Below, piece by piece: positions 52,119-61,643 of a stretch of 64,000 nt of DNA. Location of the stretch: positions 792,334 to 856,333 of the forward strand of contig NZ_FOXX01000001.1 in assembly GCF_900115845.1 (NCBI RefSeq), written 5' to 3'. Origin of the DNA: Priestia endophytica DSM 13796. Lineage in GTDB: Bacteria; Bacillota; Bacilli; Bacillales; Bacillaceae_H. A model generated the notes under the pieces. That model was not told where the DNA came from. It saw only the letters and a program-made list of their open reading frames with translations, and did not search any database. How positions within the stretch are numbered: position 1 is the stretch's first letter; each line of letters starts with the position of its first letter. The position numbers and the translations under genes are program-made.

Positions 52119-54533
52119 TTAGTTAGCTACGATATTTACAAGTTTGCCAGGTACTGCAATCACTTTACGAACGGTTTTTCCTTCAATTTGCTCTTGTACT
52201 TTGCTGTCTTCCATTGCAAGATCTTGAAGACCTTCACGCGTTGTTTCAGCAGGTACTTTTAGTTTAGCACGAACTTTACCGTTAATTTGAACAACGATTT
52301 CAATTTCATCATCAACAAGTTTGCTCTCATCATAAGCAGGCCATGCTTCATATGAAACTGTTCCACTTCCGCCAAGCTTACTCCATAATTCTTCTGCAAT
52401 ATGCGGAGTAATTGGAGCAATTAGTTTTAAGAACCCTTGCATATACTCTTTTGGTAAAACGTCTGTTTTATAGCACTCATTAATGAATACCATAAGCTGA
52501 GAAATTGCCGTATTGAAACGAAGTCCTTCTAGGTCTTCTGTTACTTTTTTCACTGTTTCATGGTAAATGCGTTCAAGTGCTTCATTGTCTTGGTCTTTAA
52601 TCTTTTCCACAACTGCACCTTCATCAGTTACCATAAGACGCCAAATACGATCGATAAAGCGGCGAGCTCCATCTAATCCATTTGTAGACCATGCAACAGA
52701 AGCTTCTAATGGACCCATGAACATTTCATACAAGCGAAGTGTGTCAGCACCATGTGATGCAACAATCTCATCTGGGTTAACGACATTCCCTTTTGATTTA
52801 CTCATCTTCTCGTTGTTTTCACCAAGAATCATTCCTTGGTTAAATAGCTTTTGGAATGGCTCTTTTGTTGGAACTACTCCGATATCATAAAGGAATTTGT
52901 GCCAGAAACGAGCATAGAGAAGGTGAAGTACCGCATGCTCTGCTCCTCCAATATAAATATCAACTGGAAGCCATTGTTTTAATTTTTCTTCGTCCGCTAA
53001 TTTCTCACTGTTATGTGGGTCAATATAGCGTAGGAAGTACCAGCAGCTTCCTGCCCATTGTGGCATTGTATTTGTTTCACGACGGCCTTTTTTGCCCGTT
53101 TTTTCATCTACAACGTTTACCCACTCTTCAACGTTTGCAAGTGGTGACTCACCTGTACCAGATGGTTTAATTTCATCTGTTTTCGGAAGCATAAGCGGTA
53201 GCTCGCTTTCATCAACAGCTGTTGTTGTACCATCTTCCCAATGAATGATTGGAATTGGCTCTCCCCAATAACGTTGACGGCTGAATAACCAGTCGCGAAG
53301 ACGATATGTTACTTTCTTTTCACCTTTTTTGTTCTCTTCTAGCCATGAAATCATTTTCTCAATTGCTTCTTCTTTATCTAAACCGTTAAGGAAGTCAGAG
53401 TTCACATGTGCTCCGTTTCCTGTGTACGCTTCTTTCGTAACGTCTCCACCTGAAACAACTTCTTTAATTGGTAGATCAAATGCTTGAGCAAACTCATAGT
53501 CACGCTCATCGTGAGCAGGAACGGCCATAATTGCCCCTGTTCCATATGTTGCTAGAACATAGTCTGCAATCCAAATTGGCATTTTCTCGCCGCTTACAGG
53601 ATTAATTGCATAAGCCCCTGTGAAAGCACCTGTTTTTTCTTTAGCCAAATCTGTGCGCTCAAGATCACTTTTTGTTTTCACTTTATCAATATAAGACGTA
53701 ACTTCTTCTTTTTGTTCTGCTGTTGTAATTTTCTCAACAAGACTGTGCTCTGGTGCTAGTACTGCATATGTTGCACCGAAAAGTGTATCAGGACGCGTTG
53801 TAAATGCTATGAAGCTTTCATCTGTTCCCTCAATTTCAAATTGAACGTGAGCTCCTTCAGAACGTCCGATCCAGTTGCGTTGCATATCTTTAATACTCTC
53901 AGGCCAGTCAAGCTCTTCAAGGTCATCTAACAAACGATCAGCGTATTCTGTGATTTTCAAAATCCACTGTTTCATTGGACGACGCTCAACAGGGTGTCCA
54001 CCGCGCTCACTTTTTCCATCGATTACTTCTTCATTCGCAAGTACTGTACCAAGTGCAGGGCACCAGTTTACAGGGATTTCATCAACATAAGCAAGCCCTT
54101 TTTCATAAAGCTTTAAGAAAATCCATTGTGTCCACTTATAATAATGAGGATCTGTTGTGTTAATTTCACGATCCCAATCGTAAGAGAACCCTAATGATTG
54201 AATTTGACGACGGAAGTTATCAATGTTTTGCTTTGTAAAGATCGCTGGATCATTTCCTGTATCAAGCGCATATTGCTCCGCAGGCAATCCGAAAGCATCC
54301 CATCCCATTGGATGAAGAACGTTATAACCTTGCATGCGTTTTAGACGAGAAAGGATATCTGTTGCCGTATATCCTTCAGGGTGTCCAACATGAAGACCTG
54401 CTCCTGATGGATATGGGAACATATCAAGCGCATAAAACTTTGGCTTGTCTTTGTCTTCCCCTGTTTTAAATGTTTTATTGTCTAACCAATAATTTTGCCA
54501 CTTCTTTTCAATTTCTTGATGATTATAAGCCAT
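52119..54533 (-). CDS. leuS: Leucyl-tRNA synthetase
   Basis: Class I synthetase charging tRNA-Leu. The 804-residue protein is full length, with HIGH-type HVGHPEG (about residues 46-52), the CP1 editing domain ([21 protein letters not shown]), KMSKS (MSKSKGN) and a C-terminal anticodon domain ending in [17 protein letters not shown]. Expression is controlled by the leucine T-box leader directly upstream. Confidence 0.98.
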   Translation of the reverse strand: MAYNHQEIEKKWQNYWLDNKTFKTGEDKDKPKFYALDMFPYPSGAGLHVGHPEGYTATDILSRLKRMQGYNVLHPMGWDAFGLPAEQYALDTGNDPAIFTKQNIDNFRRQIQSLGFSYDWDREINTTDPHYYKWTQWIFLKLYEKGLAYVDEIPVNWCPALGTVLANEEVIDGKSERGGHPVERRPMKQWILKITEYADRLLDDLEELDWPESIKDMQRNWIGRSEGAHVQFEIEGTDESFIAFTTRPDTLFGATYAVLAPEHSLVEKITTAEQKEEVTSYIDKVKTKSDLERTDLAKEKTGAFTGAYAINPVSGEKMPIWIADYVLATYGTGAIMAVPAHDERDYEFAQAFDLPIKEVVSGGDVTKEAYTGNGAHVNSDFLNGLDKEEAIEKMISWLEENKKGEKKVTYRLRDWLFSRQRYWGEPIPIIHWEDGTTTAVDESELPLMLPKTDEIKPSGTGESPLANVEEWVNVVDEKTGKKGRRETNTMPQWAGSCWYFLRYIDPHNSEKLADEEKLKQWLPVDIYIGGAEHAVLHLLYARFWHKFLYDIGVVPTKEPFQKLFNQGMILGENNEKMSKSKGNVVNPDEIVASHGADTLRLYEMFMGPLEASVAWSTNGLDGARRFIDRIWRLMVTDEGAVVEKIKDQDNEALERIYHETVKKVTEDLEGLRFNTAISQLMVFINECYKTDVLPKEYMQGFLKLIAPITPHIAEELWSKLGGSGTVSYEAWPAYDESKLVDDEIEIVVQINGKVRAKLKVPAETTREGLQDLAMEDSKVQEQIEGKTVRKVIAVPGKLVNIVAN

Positions 54534-54569
54534 TGTGTTTCCTCCTTAAAGCCAATATATTCCAGTAAA

Positions 54570-54800
54570 AATAAAAAAACTCCCCTCCCACAAAGGGACG
54601 AGAGATGCTTTCCCGCGGTACCACCCAAATTAGCGCTTAAAACGCTCAGCTTTACGTCCGTAACGTGGACTAACGACAAATGCTACTGCTTTCGTTCACA
54701 TTTATAGCTCAAAGGCGAGTTCACAAACATGCCTCTACTGACTCACACCAACCGTCAGCTCTCTTAAAGACTCATGTTTCCTACTACTCCTTATCAAAGC
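54570..54800 (-). promoter_or_regulatory. T-box leader (leucine) of leuS
   Basis: Classic T-box riboswitch on the minus strand. The T-box core TGGGTGGTACCGCG lies at 54627-54614; its TGGT bulge pairs with a tRNA ending ACCA (discriminator A, as in tRNA-Leu). In stem I, GTGAA-CTC puts CTC (Leu) as specifier at 54719-54717. A terminator follows (CTC...CGTCCC with GGGAGGGGAG and TTTTTTT, about 54604-54573). Uncharged tRNA-Leu would favour antitermination and leuS expression. Confidence 0.93.
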
Positions 54801-54801
54801 A

Positions 54802-54831
54802 AATATAGTGTTCGTTACTATGTATTGTAAA
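54802..54831 (-). promoter_or_regulatory. leuS promoter
   Basis: Minus-strand TTTACA (54831-54826), 18-bp spacer, TATATT (54807-54802), a few bases ahead of the T-box leader. Confidence 0.7.
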
Positions 54832-54929
54832 TAATCTAGAATAAAACTGCAAGCAATGAAAAAGCGCTTTTTCCTATTATCGCCCGCTAAAAGTCATTAT
54901 AAACGAAAAATTCCGCCTATATGGCTAAA

Positions 54930-54965
54930 AAAAGAAGAAAGAGCGGATTCTTTTCCGCTCTCTTT
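54930..54965 (-). terminator. Terminator after the 59-residue protein gene
   Basis: AGAGCGGA, 6-nt loop, TCCGCTCT, with TTTCTTC TTTTTT following on the minus strand. Confidence 0.85.
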
Positions 54966-54972
54966 GTTAGTA

Positions 54973-55152
54973 TTACAATTTTCCTTCGTTTTCCTTAGAA
55001 GGTTTTGATTTAATCGGCTGACCGCCGCTCTCTTCGTAACGTTTTTTTGACTCTTTAATAGGATCGAAATCTTTTCCAACTTCCATATCATTGCTGTTGA
55101 AGCCATTACGTGTTTTTTGTTCAGGGTTATTTTTCTTTGAACGTTTTTTCAT
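54973..55152 (-). CDS. Small basic hypothetical protein
   Basis: A 59-residue hydrophilic protein, MKKRSKKNNPEQKT then GFNSNDMEVGKDFDPIKES and a Ser/Lys/Glu-rich tail. GGGAG lies 8 nt before the ATG, and a terminator follows. Similar Bacillus proteins exist, sometimes mislabelled as glycogen proteins; the composition recalls minor small acid-soluble spore proteins. I cannot assign a function. It lies 18 bases after ytzC, probably in the same transcript. Confidence 0.75.
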   Translation of the reverse strand: MKKRSKKNNPEQKTRNGFNSNDMEVGKDFDPIKESKKRYEESGGQPIKSKPSKENEGKL

Positions 55153-55170
55153 CAGAAACTCTCCCTATTT

Positions 55171-55434
55171 TTAATAATCTGTTAAGATCATTTCATTTTG
55201 AAGCTGTTGAATTTGTAGACGCATACGGTAAAGCTGTTCACGTTGCTGATCGTTTGCACTGTGTGCCATTTCTTCTAGGTTCATGTAAGACTGTTCAAGC
55301 ATTTCCTGTGCTTTCGTATACTCTGTTGCATTGTAATGTTCTTGTTTCATTCCTTCACTAAGTTGACCTTTTGCATAGCGAAGTGAGTCTTCACACTGTT
55401 GAAGAAGATTGTCAATAGATTGACGTGTTGCCAT
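55171..55434 (-). CDS. ytzC: YtzC, DUF2524 family protein
   Basis: An 87-residue, nearly all-helical protein of the YtzC/DUF2524 family: RQSIDNLLQQCEDSLRYAKGQL, then NATEYTKAQEMLEQSYMNLEEM and a final QIQQLQNEMI, forming antiparallel helices. Function unknown. Same place next to ytqA as in B. subtilis. Start follows GGAGGG. Confidence 0.87.
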   Translation of the reverse strand: MATRQSIDNLLQQCEDSLRYAKGQLSEGMKQEHYNATEYTKAQEMLEQSYMNLEEMAHSANDQQREQLYRMRLQIQQLQNEMILTDY

Positions 55435-55600
55435 ATTAATCCCTCCATTTTCATTAACTTATAGCATATCAACGTTATTTTTTACGACTTTCCTCTCTTT
55501 TATGTAGCTTCTCCTTTAACACCTCTTATTGGAGAAAAGGAGTCATTCTGTTAAAATGGTCTATGATTTATGATGAAAAAAGGAAGGAGAAATTCTCCGA

Positions 55601-56563
55601 ATGAAAGAAACTAATCCATTTCTGTTTGCAAGCGATCATAAACGCTACCATACATGGAATTATCATTTACGAAATACTTTTGGGCACAAGGTGTTTAAAG
55701 TAGCTCTTGACGGGGGTTTTGACTGTCCGAATAGAGACGGCACTGTTGCTCATGGAGGCTGTACATTTTGTAGTGCAGCTGGCTCAGGTGACTTTGCTGG
55801 AAACCGATCTGAAGATTTAATTACCCAATTTAATGATATTAAAAGCAAAATGCACAACAAGTGGAAAAATGGAAAGTACATGGCTTACTTCCAAGCATTC
55901 ACAAATACACATGCCCCACTTGCAGAACTAAAAGAAAAATATGAAACAGTTCTAAACCTTGAAGGTGTTGTAGGACTTTCCATTGGAACACGTCCTGATT
56001 GTCTTCCAGATGATGTTGTTGATTATTTAGCAGAACTAAATGAAAGAACATACCTGTGGGTTGAACTTGGTCTTCAAACTGTTCATGAACGTACAGCTCT
56101 CTTAATTAATAGAGCTCATGACTATGAATGTTATGTTGAAGGAGTTAATAAGCTACGAGCGCGAGGTATTCGCGTTTGTTCCCATATTATTAATGGTCTG
56201 CCTCTTGAAGATTATGACATGATGATGAAAACGGCTCATGAGGTGGCAAAATTAGATGTCCAAGGCATTAAGATCCACCTTCTTCACCTCTTAAAGAAAA
56301 CACCAATGGTCAAACAATATGAAAAAGGACAGCTTGAATTTTTAGCTTTTGATGATTACATCAACCTTGTCTGTGACCAACTTGAAGTGCTTCCTCCTGA
56401 AATGGTTGTTCACCGTTTAACAGGAGACGGTCCAATTAACCTTATGATTGGTCCAATGTGGAGCGTTGATAAGTGGAGTGTTTTAAATGCAATCGATGAT
56501 GAATTAAAAAAACGAAATAGCTACCAAGGACGACTTTTTGAACGAAAGGAAGTAAAAGCGTAA
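55601..56563 (+). CDS. mnmL: Radical SAM protein YtqA (MnmL), tRNA wobble-uridine modification
   Basis: A 320-residue radical SAM protein of the TIGR01212 family, with the cluster cysteines Cys42, Cys54 and Cys57 (CX11CX2C, ending CTFC), GLSIGTRPDCLPD and YLWVELGLQT. YtqA has recently been linked to converting carboxymethylaminomethyl-uridine to aminomethyl-uridine at tRNA position 34, upstream of the methyltransferase MnmM. The pair overlaps here (TAATG), in keeping with consecutive steps. AAAGGAAGGAG precedes the start. Confidence 0.9.
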   Translation: MKETNPFLFASDHKRYHTWNYHLRNTFGHKVFKVALDGGFDCPNRDGTVAHGGCTFCSAAGSGDFAGNRSEDLITQFNDIKSKMHNKWKNGKYMAYFQAFTNTHAPLAELKEKYETVLNLEGVVGLSIGTRPDCLPDDVVDYLAELNERTYLWVELGLQTVHERTALLINRAHDYECYVEGVNKLRARGIRVCSHIINGLPLEDYDMMMKTAHEVAKLDVQGIKIHLLHLLKKTPMVKQYEKGQLEFLAFDDYINLVCDQLEVLPPEMVVHRLTGDGPINLMIGPMWSVDKWSVLNAIDDELKKRNSYQGRLFERKEVKA

Positions 56564-57141
56564 TGAATATTGAACGCGTATTAACTTTCTCCAAAACGCT
56601 TCTTGAAAAAGTAACAGAGGACGGAGATTTTGCTGTTGACGCAACAGCAGGAAACGGTCATGACACTCTTTTCCTAGCAAATCTTGTTGGAGAGAAAGGG
56701 CACATTTATAGCTTTGATATTCAACAAAGTGCAATTGAGGAAACATATAATCGCTTGAATCAGGCAAAAAAAATTGAAAATGTCACACTTGTTCATGATG
56801 GTCACCACCATTTCCACCAACACCTCCCTCTCGAATTAAAAGGACAGCTAAGCAGTGCTATATTCAATCTTGGCTATTTACCTGGTGGAGACAAAAAGAT
56901 TGTCACAACCCCTGACACAACTATCGAAGCTGTAAAAGGACTTCTACAATGGTTGAAAAAGGGAGGAATTATTGTTCTCGTTGTCTATCATGGTCATGAA
57001 GAAGGAGCAGTTGAACGAGATGCCCTTATGCAGTATGTAGCAACACTAGACCAAAAAAATGCACGCGTATTGAAATACGAGTTTTTAAATCAAAAAAACA
57101 ATCCTCCTTTTATTATTGCCATTGAAAAAAGTACTCCTTAA
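56563..57141 (+). CDS. mnmM: tRNA (mnm5s2U34)-methyltransferase YtqB (MnmM)
   Basis: A 192-residue class I SAM methyltransferase: AVDATAGNGHDTLFLA (motif I), YSFDIQ (motif II), FNLGYLPGGDK (NPPY-like NLGY, hallmark of the family) and VVYHGHEEG. YtqB/MnmM adds the methyl group of mnm5(s2)U34 in tRNA in bacteria lacking MnmC. Starts within the mnmL stop. Its end overlaps convergent ytpB by 4 bases. Confidence 0.93.
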   Translation: MNIERVLTFSKTLLEKVTEDGDFAVDATAGNGHDTLFLANLVGEKGHIYSFDIQQSAIEETYNRLNQAKKIENVTLVHDGHHHFHQHLPLELKGQLSSAIFNLGYLPGGDKKIVTTPDTTIEAVKGLLQWLKKGGIIVLVVYHGHEEGAVERDALMQYVATLDQKNARVLKYEFLNQKNNPPFIIAIEKSTP

Positions 57142-58217
57142 TGTGGAGTACTTTTTTGTAGTATGCGGTATAAACGTCCATTCCAATAAAAAAATCGGCT
57201 TATCTTTCCTCCAAGCTTAATAATCTTTTTAGCCTGCTTATGAACATTTCGTTGTTTTTTTACTTTTCGATCTGAAAGATACAACCCCAGAAGTCCTCTA
57301 TTAATAAAATGGTGAAAATGCTCATGTGGAAGACCTTTAATTTTTTTGTCTGCTTCACTCACAAAATGGTGAAAGCGTTTCATCATTTCCTCTTGTTCAG
57401 GATAATAAAAACAAAAGTTCAAATCTCCCTCTTCTTCATCTTCTTCTTGATCAATAAAATAGTCTAATAAAATGTGAAGTCCTTGAATATATGGGAAATA
57501 TCCTGACATAATTTGCATTGCTTGCTGTTTAGTGAAAGCACGTTGAAAACTATAAGAAACAAGACAAAAAATTCCAAGGGTTGAACCTGCACAGGCCGAA
57601 AATTCATACCAAGTCATGTTTGGAAATTTCTCCTGATGCTCGTGAAACCACGTTTCTAGACGGTGAACGCGCTCCTCTTCTCTCACATGTTTATGTATTT
57701 GCAAATCACAATAATAGCGGCAAAGCTCTAATAAATGGCTTTTAATGAGTGGATAATGTTCAATACTTGCTAGCACTTCCTGACATGTTTGAACAAGAGC
57801 GTGCAAATACCCCCCATCGTTTTGATCCTCTCGATAACGATAATATTCTCCGAGCGTCGCATGTGGTGTAAGGGCATGCGGCATTGATTCATGAAGAGCC
57901 GCAAAGTCAAGCGGATCAAGCGAAGTACTTCGATCACACAAGTTATCAAGATAGTCACTGATCGTTTGGTAAGCGACAATAAAACGGATGGCTTTTTTAA
58001 ACTCCCCACATGCAAGCAACCCCATAATTGATCCACCTTCACAGTGAAAGGTTTTATCATTTATGCTTGCTAATGCTTGAGTTCGCAGTTCTTCATTTGG
58101 AATATTACTGGCTTTTTTCTTCCACTTCAACAATTCTTCATGAACAATCGGCATTACTTCTTTATAGACTTTTCTCATTAACATAAAAGGGTGTTTTGGT
58201 ATCTCCACATTGCTCAC
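57138..58217 (-). CDS. ytpB: Tetraprenyl-beta-curcumene synthase YtpB
   Basis: A 359-residue protein of the YtpB (DUF2600) family of terpene synthases, which cyclise tetraprenyl diphosphate to tetraprenyl-beta-curcumene, a C35 precursor of Bacillus sesquarterpenes. The Asp-rich metal motif DYLDNLCDR (about residues 88-96) is visible and a second acidic segment DQEEDEEEGD lies later; there is no signal peptide. Encoded next to ytpA on the same strand, as in B. subtilis. Confidence 0.9.
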   Translation of the reverse strand: MSNVEIPKHPFMLMRKVYKEVMPIVHEELLKWKKKASNIPNEELRTQALASINDKTFHCEGGSIMGLLACGEFKKAIRFIVAYQTISDYLDNLCDRSTSLDPLDFAALHESMPHALTPHATLGEYYRYREDQNDGGYLHALVQTCQEVLASIEHYPLIKSHLLELCRYYCDLQIHKHVREEERVHRLETWFHEHQEKFPNMTWYEFSACAGSTLGIFCLVSYSFQRAFTKQQAMQIMSGYFPYIQGLHILLDYFIDQEEDEEEGDLNFCFYYPEQEEMMKRFHHFVSEADKKIKGLPHEHFHHFINRGLLGLYLSDRKVKKQRNVHKQAKKIIKLGGKISRFFYWNGRLYRILQKSTPH

Positions 58218-58243
58218 CTCGAGATTGTTACGGCTTTTTCCCG

Positions 58244-59020
58244 TTATACATGTAAATGAACGAAGCTTTTCGCATAAGCAAACACTTGGTCCTGTTCAGG
58301 CTCATTGAATACTTCATGATAAAGTCCTGTCCATTCCTTATAAATCTTTTCACTTAAACTCATATCATCAAACCATTGTCTTACAATAAATTTCTCAATA
58401 ACCTTATCTTCCCCAGCTTGAAGAATTAATAACGGTACATCTGGAAATTTATCCATATCTTTAAAAGCTAAATTCATAGCTTCCACAAACTGACGGTACC
58501 AGCGTACAGACACTTTTTTCACATACAGCTTATCTTCTTTATGCTCTCTCCAAAGACGCTGATTTCTTGTGACATTTTCAATCACAAGTGGAGACTGAAC
58601 AAGTTTACCAGGCATGAGCTTATTTAAACCTTTTGAAAGGACATCTTTAAAGGCTGGGGGTTGTTCTTTTAATCCTAAAGCAGGTGATGATAAGATAACT
58701 CCCCATACAGGCAAACTGCGAAGCTGAAGCGCTCGTATAGCCGTCAATGCCCCCATACTGTGTCCTAGTAGAAAAATGGGTAAGTCATATGTTTGTGCTT
58801 CTTCAATCCATTCTTCAATTGCTTCAATATACTCATTAAAAGAGCGAATATGTCCTCTTCTTCTCGTTGTCACTCCTTGGCCTGGGAGATCTCCCATGAT
58901 AACGTGAAACCCTTCTTCATTCCATCTTTCTCTCAGCCATTCATAGCGTCCGTGATGCTCTCCTGCTCCATGGATGATGACCATGACTCCCTTTGCATTC
59001 TCTACTTCCCATGTCCACAT
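58244..59020 (-). CDS. ytpA: Alpha/beta-hydrolase YtpA, lysophospholipase-like
   Basis: A 258-residue alpha/beta hydrolase of the monoacylglycerol lipase/lysophospholipase group: HGAGEHHGRYEW (oxyanion region), nucleophile GHSMGAL, acid in AGEDKVIE, and His in YHEVFNEP. In B. subtilis YtpA makes the phospholipid antibiotic bacilysocin. The open frame runs to 59158, but that would overlap divergent ytoA; GAAGGGAAG precedes the ATG at 59020, giving MWTWEVEN. Confidence 0.9.
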   Translation of the reverse strand: MWTWEVENAKGVMVIIHGAGEHHGRYEWLRERWNEEGFHVIMGDLPGQGVTTRRRGHIRSFNEYIEAIEEWIEEAQTYDLPIFLLGHSMGALTAIRALQLRSLPVWGVILSSPALGLKEQPPAFKDVLSKGLNKLMPGKLVQSPLVIENVTRNQRLWREHKEDKLYVKKVSVRWYRQFVEAMNLAFKDMDKFPDVPLLILQAGEDKVIEKFIVRQWFDDMSLSEKIYKEWTGLYHEVFNEPEQDQVFAYAKSFVHLHV

Positions 59021-59127
59021 ATTATGTACTTCCCTTCTTTTTATATTTACCGATGCAAAAAAAGTTTGTACACTTACATTAGAAGATTCTTTGTTTTTTT
59101 GCAACTCATAACATGGAGGGATAATAA

Positions 59128-59646
59128 ATGTTATACGCTTACAAAGGAAAAGAACCACGCATTTCAGATACCGCTTTCATTGCTGACTATGTAACAATTA
59201 CAGGAGATGTTGAAATTGGAGATGAAAGCAGCATTTGGTTTAATACCGTTATCCGCGGTGATGTTGCCCCAACCATTATTGGTCGTCGAGTGAACATCCA
59301 AGATCAATCAACACTTCATCAGAGTCCTAATCATCCTCTTGTAATTGAAGATGATGTAACAGTTGGTCATGCCGTTATTTTACATAGCTCAATCATTCGT
59401 AAAAAAGCATTAGTTGGAATGGGGTCCACAATTTTAGACGGAGCAGAAATTGGCGAAGGAGCTTTTATTGGGGCAGGAAGTCTTGTTCCTCCTGGTAAAA
59501 AAATCCCTCCAAACTCTCTTGCTTTTGGACGGCCAGCTAAAGTTATTCGAATGCTAACAGAAGAAGACCTAAAAGAAATGGAACGCATCCGTACAGGCTA
59601 TGTAGAAAAAGGACAATATTATAAGAAGCTGTCTCCTCTTGAATAA
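59128..59646 (+). CDS. ytoA: Gamma-carbonic-anhydrase-like hexapeptide protein YtoA
   Basis: A 172-residue left-handed beta-helix protein of the gamma-carbonic anhydrase family: repeats of hexapeptide type (VTITGDVEIGDESSIWFNTVIRGD in pieces), metal-type histidines in LHQSPNHPL and VGHAVILHSS. Activity as carbonic anhydrase is not shown for YtoA. GGAGGG is 7 nt before the ATG. A terminator follows. Confidence 0.92.
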   Translation: MLYAYKGKEPRISDTAFIADYVTITGDVEIGDESSIWFNTVIRGDVAPTIIGRRVNIQDQSTLHQSPNHPLVIEDDVTVGHAVILHSSIIRKKALVGMGSTILDGAEIGEGAFIGAGSLVPPGKKIPPNSLAFGRPAKVIRMLTEEDLKEMERIRTGYVEKGQYYKKLSPLE

Positions 59647-59654
59647 CAGAATTT

Positions 59655-59682
59655 ACACACCGCATAAGCGGTGTGTTTTTTT
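59655..59682 (+). terminator. Terminator after ytoA
   Basis: ACACACCGC, loop ATAA, GCGGTGTGT, then TTTTTTT. Confidence 0.93.
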
Positions 59683-59784
59683 GTAAAGAAAAGCTACACG
59701 ATAATTTTACAAATTCTTAGCACTAACTCTAAAATTTCTTTCTACAATAGAAGTAAGGGCTGTAAAAAGGAGATGAAGAACGAA

Positions 59785-60312
59785 ATGGAAAGATGGCTAA
59801 AAAGAGCCTATATATTTGAATGCTTTTTATTCCGTTCACTTAACAACCAATTTCACCGCAAATGGTTGAACGGGTATTTTCGTTTTATTACACATCTAGG
59901 AGGAGCGGCTGTCTCCATCAGCGTTTGTCTTTTACTTCTTTTCTTGCCTTTTGAAACATTGAAGGCAGCAAGTTTGGCGAGTGCTTTAGCGCTAGCTTTA
60001 AGTCATATTCCAGTTGCTCTTTTAAAAAAACTTTATCCACGAAAACGACCTTATCTTCAAATTATAAACAGCTATGTTTTACAGAATCCGTTGCGTGATC
60101 ATTCTTTTCCATCTGGTCATACGACAGCTATTTTTGCTATCTCAACACCTTTTATTATTTCATTTTCTACTCTTTCTCTTTTGCTTCTTCCACTTTCATT
60201 AAGCGTCGCACTGTCAAGAATTTATCTTGGTCTTCATTACCCAAGCGATGTTGCAGCTGGTATGCTTATTGGCAGTTCATTTGGCTATGGATGTTTTTCT
60301 TTTTTTCTATAG
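59785..60312 (+). CDS. PAP2 family membrane phosphatase
   Basis: A protein of about 175 residues with five or six membrane segments and all three PAP2 motifs: KKLYPRKRP, PSGHTT and SRIYLGLHYPSD. Such enzymes remove phosphate from lipids, for example undecaprenyl pyrophosphate or phosphatidylglycerol phosphate. The ATG at 59773 abuts AAGGAG, so the ATG at 59785 is preferred; the frame is open to 59671. A glycosyltransferase of lipid or cell-surface type follows 28 bases later, so they may cooperate in envelope lipid synthesis. Confidence 0.85.
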   Translation: MERWLKRAYIFECFLFRSLNNQFHRKWLNGYFRFITHLGGAAVSISVCLLLLFLPFETLKAASLASALALALSHIPVALLKKLYPRKRPYLQIINSYVLQNPLRDHSFPSGHTTAIFAISTPFIISFSTLSLLLLPLSLSVALSRIYLGLHYPSDVAAGMLIGSSFGYGCFSFFL

Positions 60313-60340
60313 ATCATGATTTTTCATTGGAGGGATTGAA

Positions 60341-61486
60341 ATGAAAATTGCCATCTTCACAGATACCTTTACACCTGATGTTAACGGGGTTGCGAAAACA
60401 TTGAAAAGACTCACGGAGCATTTGCGCAATGAACATATTTCATTCCAACTTTTTGCTCCTGATAGTACGGGAGAAAAGCCATATTCGCTCAATGTTCATC
60501 GATTTATGAGCTTACCGTTTTTTCTTTATCCACAATGTCGGCTCGCCCTTCCCAACATGCTCAAAATTCGGCAACAGCTTCAATCTTTCAAACCAGATAT
60601 TATTCATGTAGCGACTCCCTTCAATGTAGGACTTTGTGGAATTCACTATGCTAAAAAATTCAACGTCCCTCTCGTTGGTTCTTATCATACTGATTTTGAT
60701 CAATATCTTTCTTACTATGATTTAGAATTTCTTTCTCCTCTTGTCTGGAAGTATATGCGATGGTTTCACCGCTCAATGAAAACTATTTTTGTACCTTCTC
60801 AAGATACAAAAGAAACGCTTATGCGGCACGGTTTTTCTAATCTTTCCATTTGGTCTCGTGGCGTTGATCATCGCCTTTTTCATCCTCACTACCCTAAAAA
60901 AAATGTTCGGGATGCTTACCATATTAAAGAACCCTACGTTATTACATATGTTGGGCGTCTTGCTCCTGAAAAAAATTTAGAACTTCTAATGAATGTGGCT
61001 CAGTCCCTTCCTTCCAAGCTGCGAGATAAGATCCATTGGCTCATTATTGGAGATGGACCCATGAAAAAACAACTTGAACAAAAGGCTCCTAGAAATATGT
61101 CTTTCACAGGATTTCTAAAAAGCAAAGAAATTGCATCTTTATACGCAGCCTCTGATTTGTTTTTTTTCCCTTCTACAACTGAAACGTTTGGAAATGTTGT
61201 TCTTGAAGCTGCCGCTTCAGGAATCCCCACAGTTGCAGCAAATGCTGGAGGAGTAAAATCGATTGTGAAAGATAGAAAAACAGGTTTCTTATGTGACCCT
61301 ACTAACCCTGATGAGTTTATTAAAGCTGTGACCTATCTTTTAACACAGCATCATGATCGACTGCAAATGGGACATGAAGCTCGTCATTACGCTCTTACTC
61401 AAACATGGGATAAGATTTTTACCAACCTTCTTACTCAGTATGAAGAAACAATTTCAGTTGCTTCTACAACAAGTAAGCTTGCTTAA
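60341..61486 (+). CDS. GT4 family glycosyltransferase
   Basis: A 381-residue GT-B fold glycosyltransferase: N-terminal DTFTPDVNGVAKTLKRL, donor-site YVGRLAPEKNLELL and the E-x7-E motif in TETFGNVVLEAAASG. It resembles GDP-mannose-dependent alpha-mannosyltransferases and diacylglycerol glycosyltransferases. The donor and acceptor are not determined. GGAGGG precedes the ATG, and it shares a transcript with the PAP2 phosphatase gene; a strong terminator follows. Confidence 0.87.
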   Translation: MKIAIFTDTFTPDVNGVAKTLKRLTEHLRNEHISFQLFAPDSTGEKPYSLNVHRFMSLPFFLYPQCRLALPNMLKIRQQLQSFKPDIIHVATPFNVGLCGIHYAKKFNVPLVGSYHTDFDQYLSYYDLEFLSPLVWKYMRWFHRSMKTIFVPSQDTKETLMRHGFSNLSIWSRGVDHRLFHPHYPKKNVRDAYHIKEPYVITYVGRLAPEKNLELLMNVAQSLPSKLRDKIHWLIIGDGPMKKQLEQKAPRNMSFTGFLKSKEIASLYAASDLFFFPSTTETFGNVVLEAAASGIPTVAANAGGVKSIVKDRKTGFLCDPTNPDEFIKAVTYLLTQHHDRLQMGHEARHYALTQTWDKIFTNLLTQYEETISVASTTSKLA

Positions 61487-61522
61487 AAAAGAGATCCTCG
61501 TTATTAACGAGGATCTCTTTTT
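61487..61522 (+). terminator. Terminator after the glycosyltransferase gene
   Basis: AAAAGAGATCCTCGTTA directly followed by TTAACGAGGATCTCTTTT; near-perfect long stem with T run. Confidence 0.92.
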
Positions 61523-61544
61523 ACATTTCCTGCTGAAAAAAGTA

Positions 61545-61599
61545 TTGACTTTCTCTCTTCTTCAACATACAGTATTAACTGTACTACTTATGTTAATAC
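61545..61599 (+). promoter_or_regulatory. Promoter with strong dyad before the ABC transporter
   Basis: TTGACT (61545-61550), 17-bp spacer, TACAGT (61568-61573). GTATTAAC, 12 bases, GTTAATAC (61572-61599) is a perfect 8-bp inverted repeat covering the start of transcription; a smaller palindrome TACAGT-ATTA-ACTGTA overlaps it. Likely bound by a repressor encoded elsewhere. Confidence 0.7.
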
Positions 61600-61643
61600 A
61601 CACACAACGATTTAATTTTATAAAATGAAAGAGAGGAAAAAGC

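Noticed and set aside
54897..55106. Minus-strand 69-residue ORF in another frame
   Set aside because: Shadow of the 59-residue gene at 54973-55152, which has a ribosome site and sensible composition.
59021..59158. N-terminal extension of ytpA
   Set aside because: Would overlap divergent ytoA and its ribosome site; the ATG at 59020 has a site and a family-like start.
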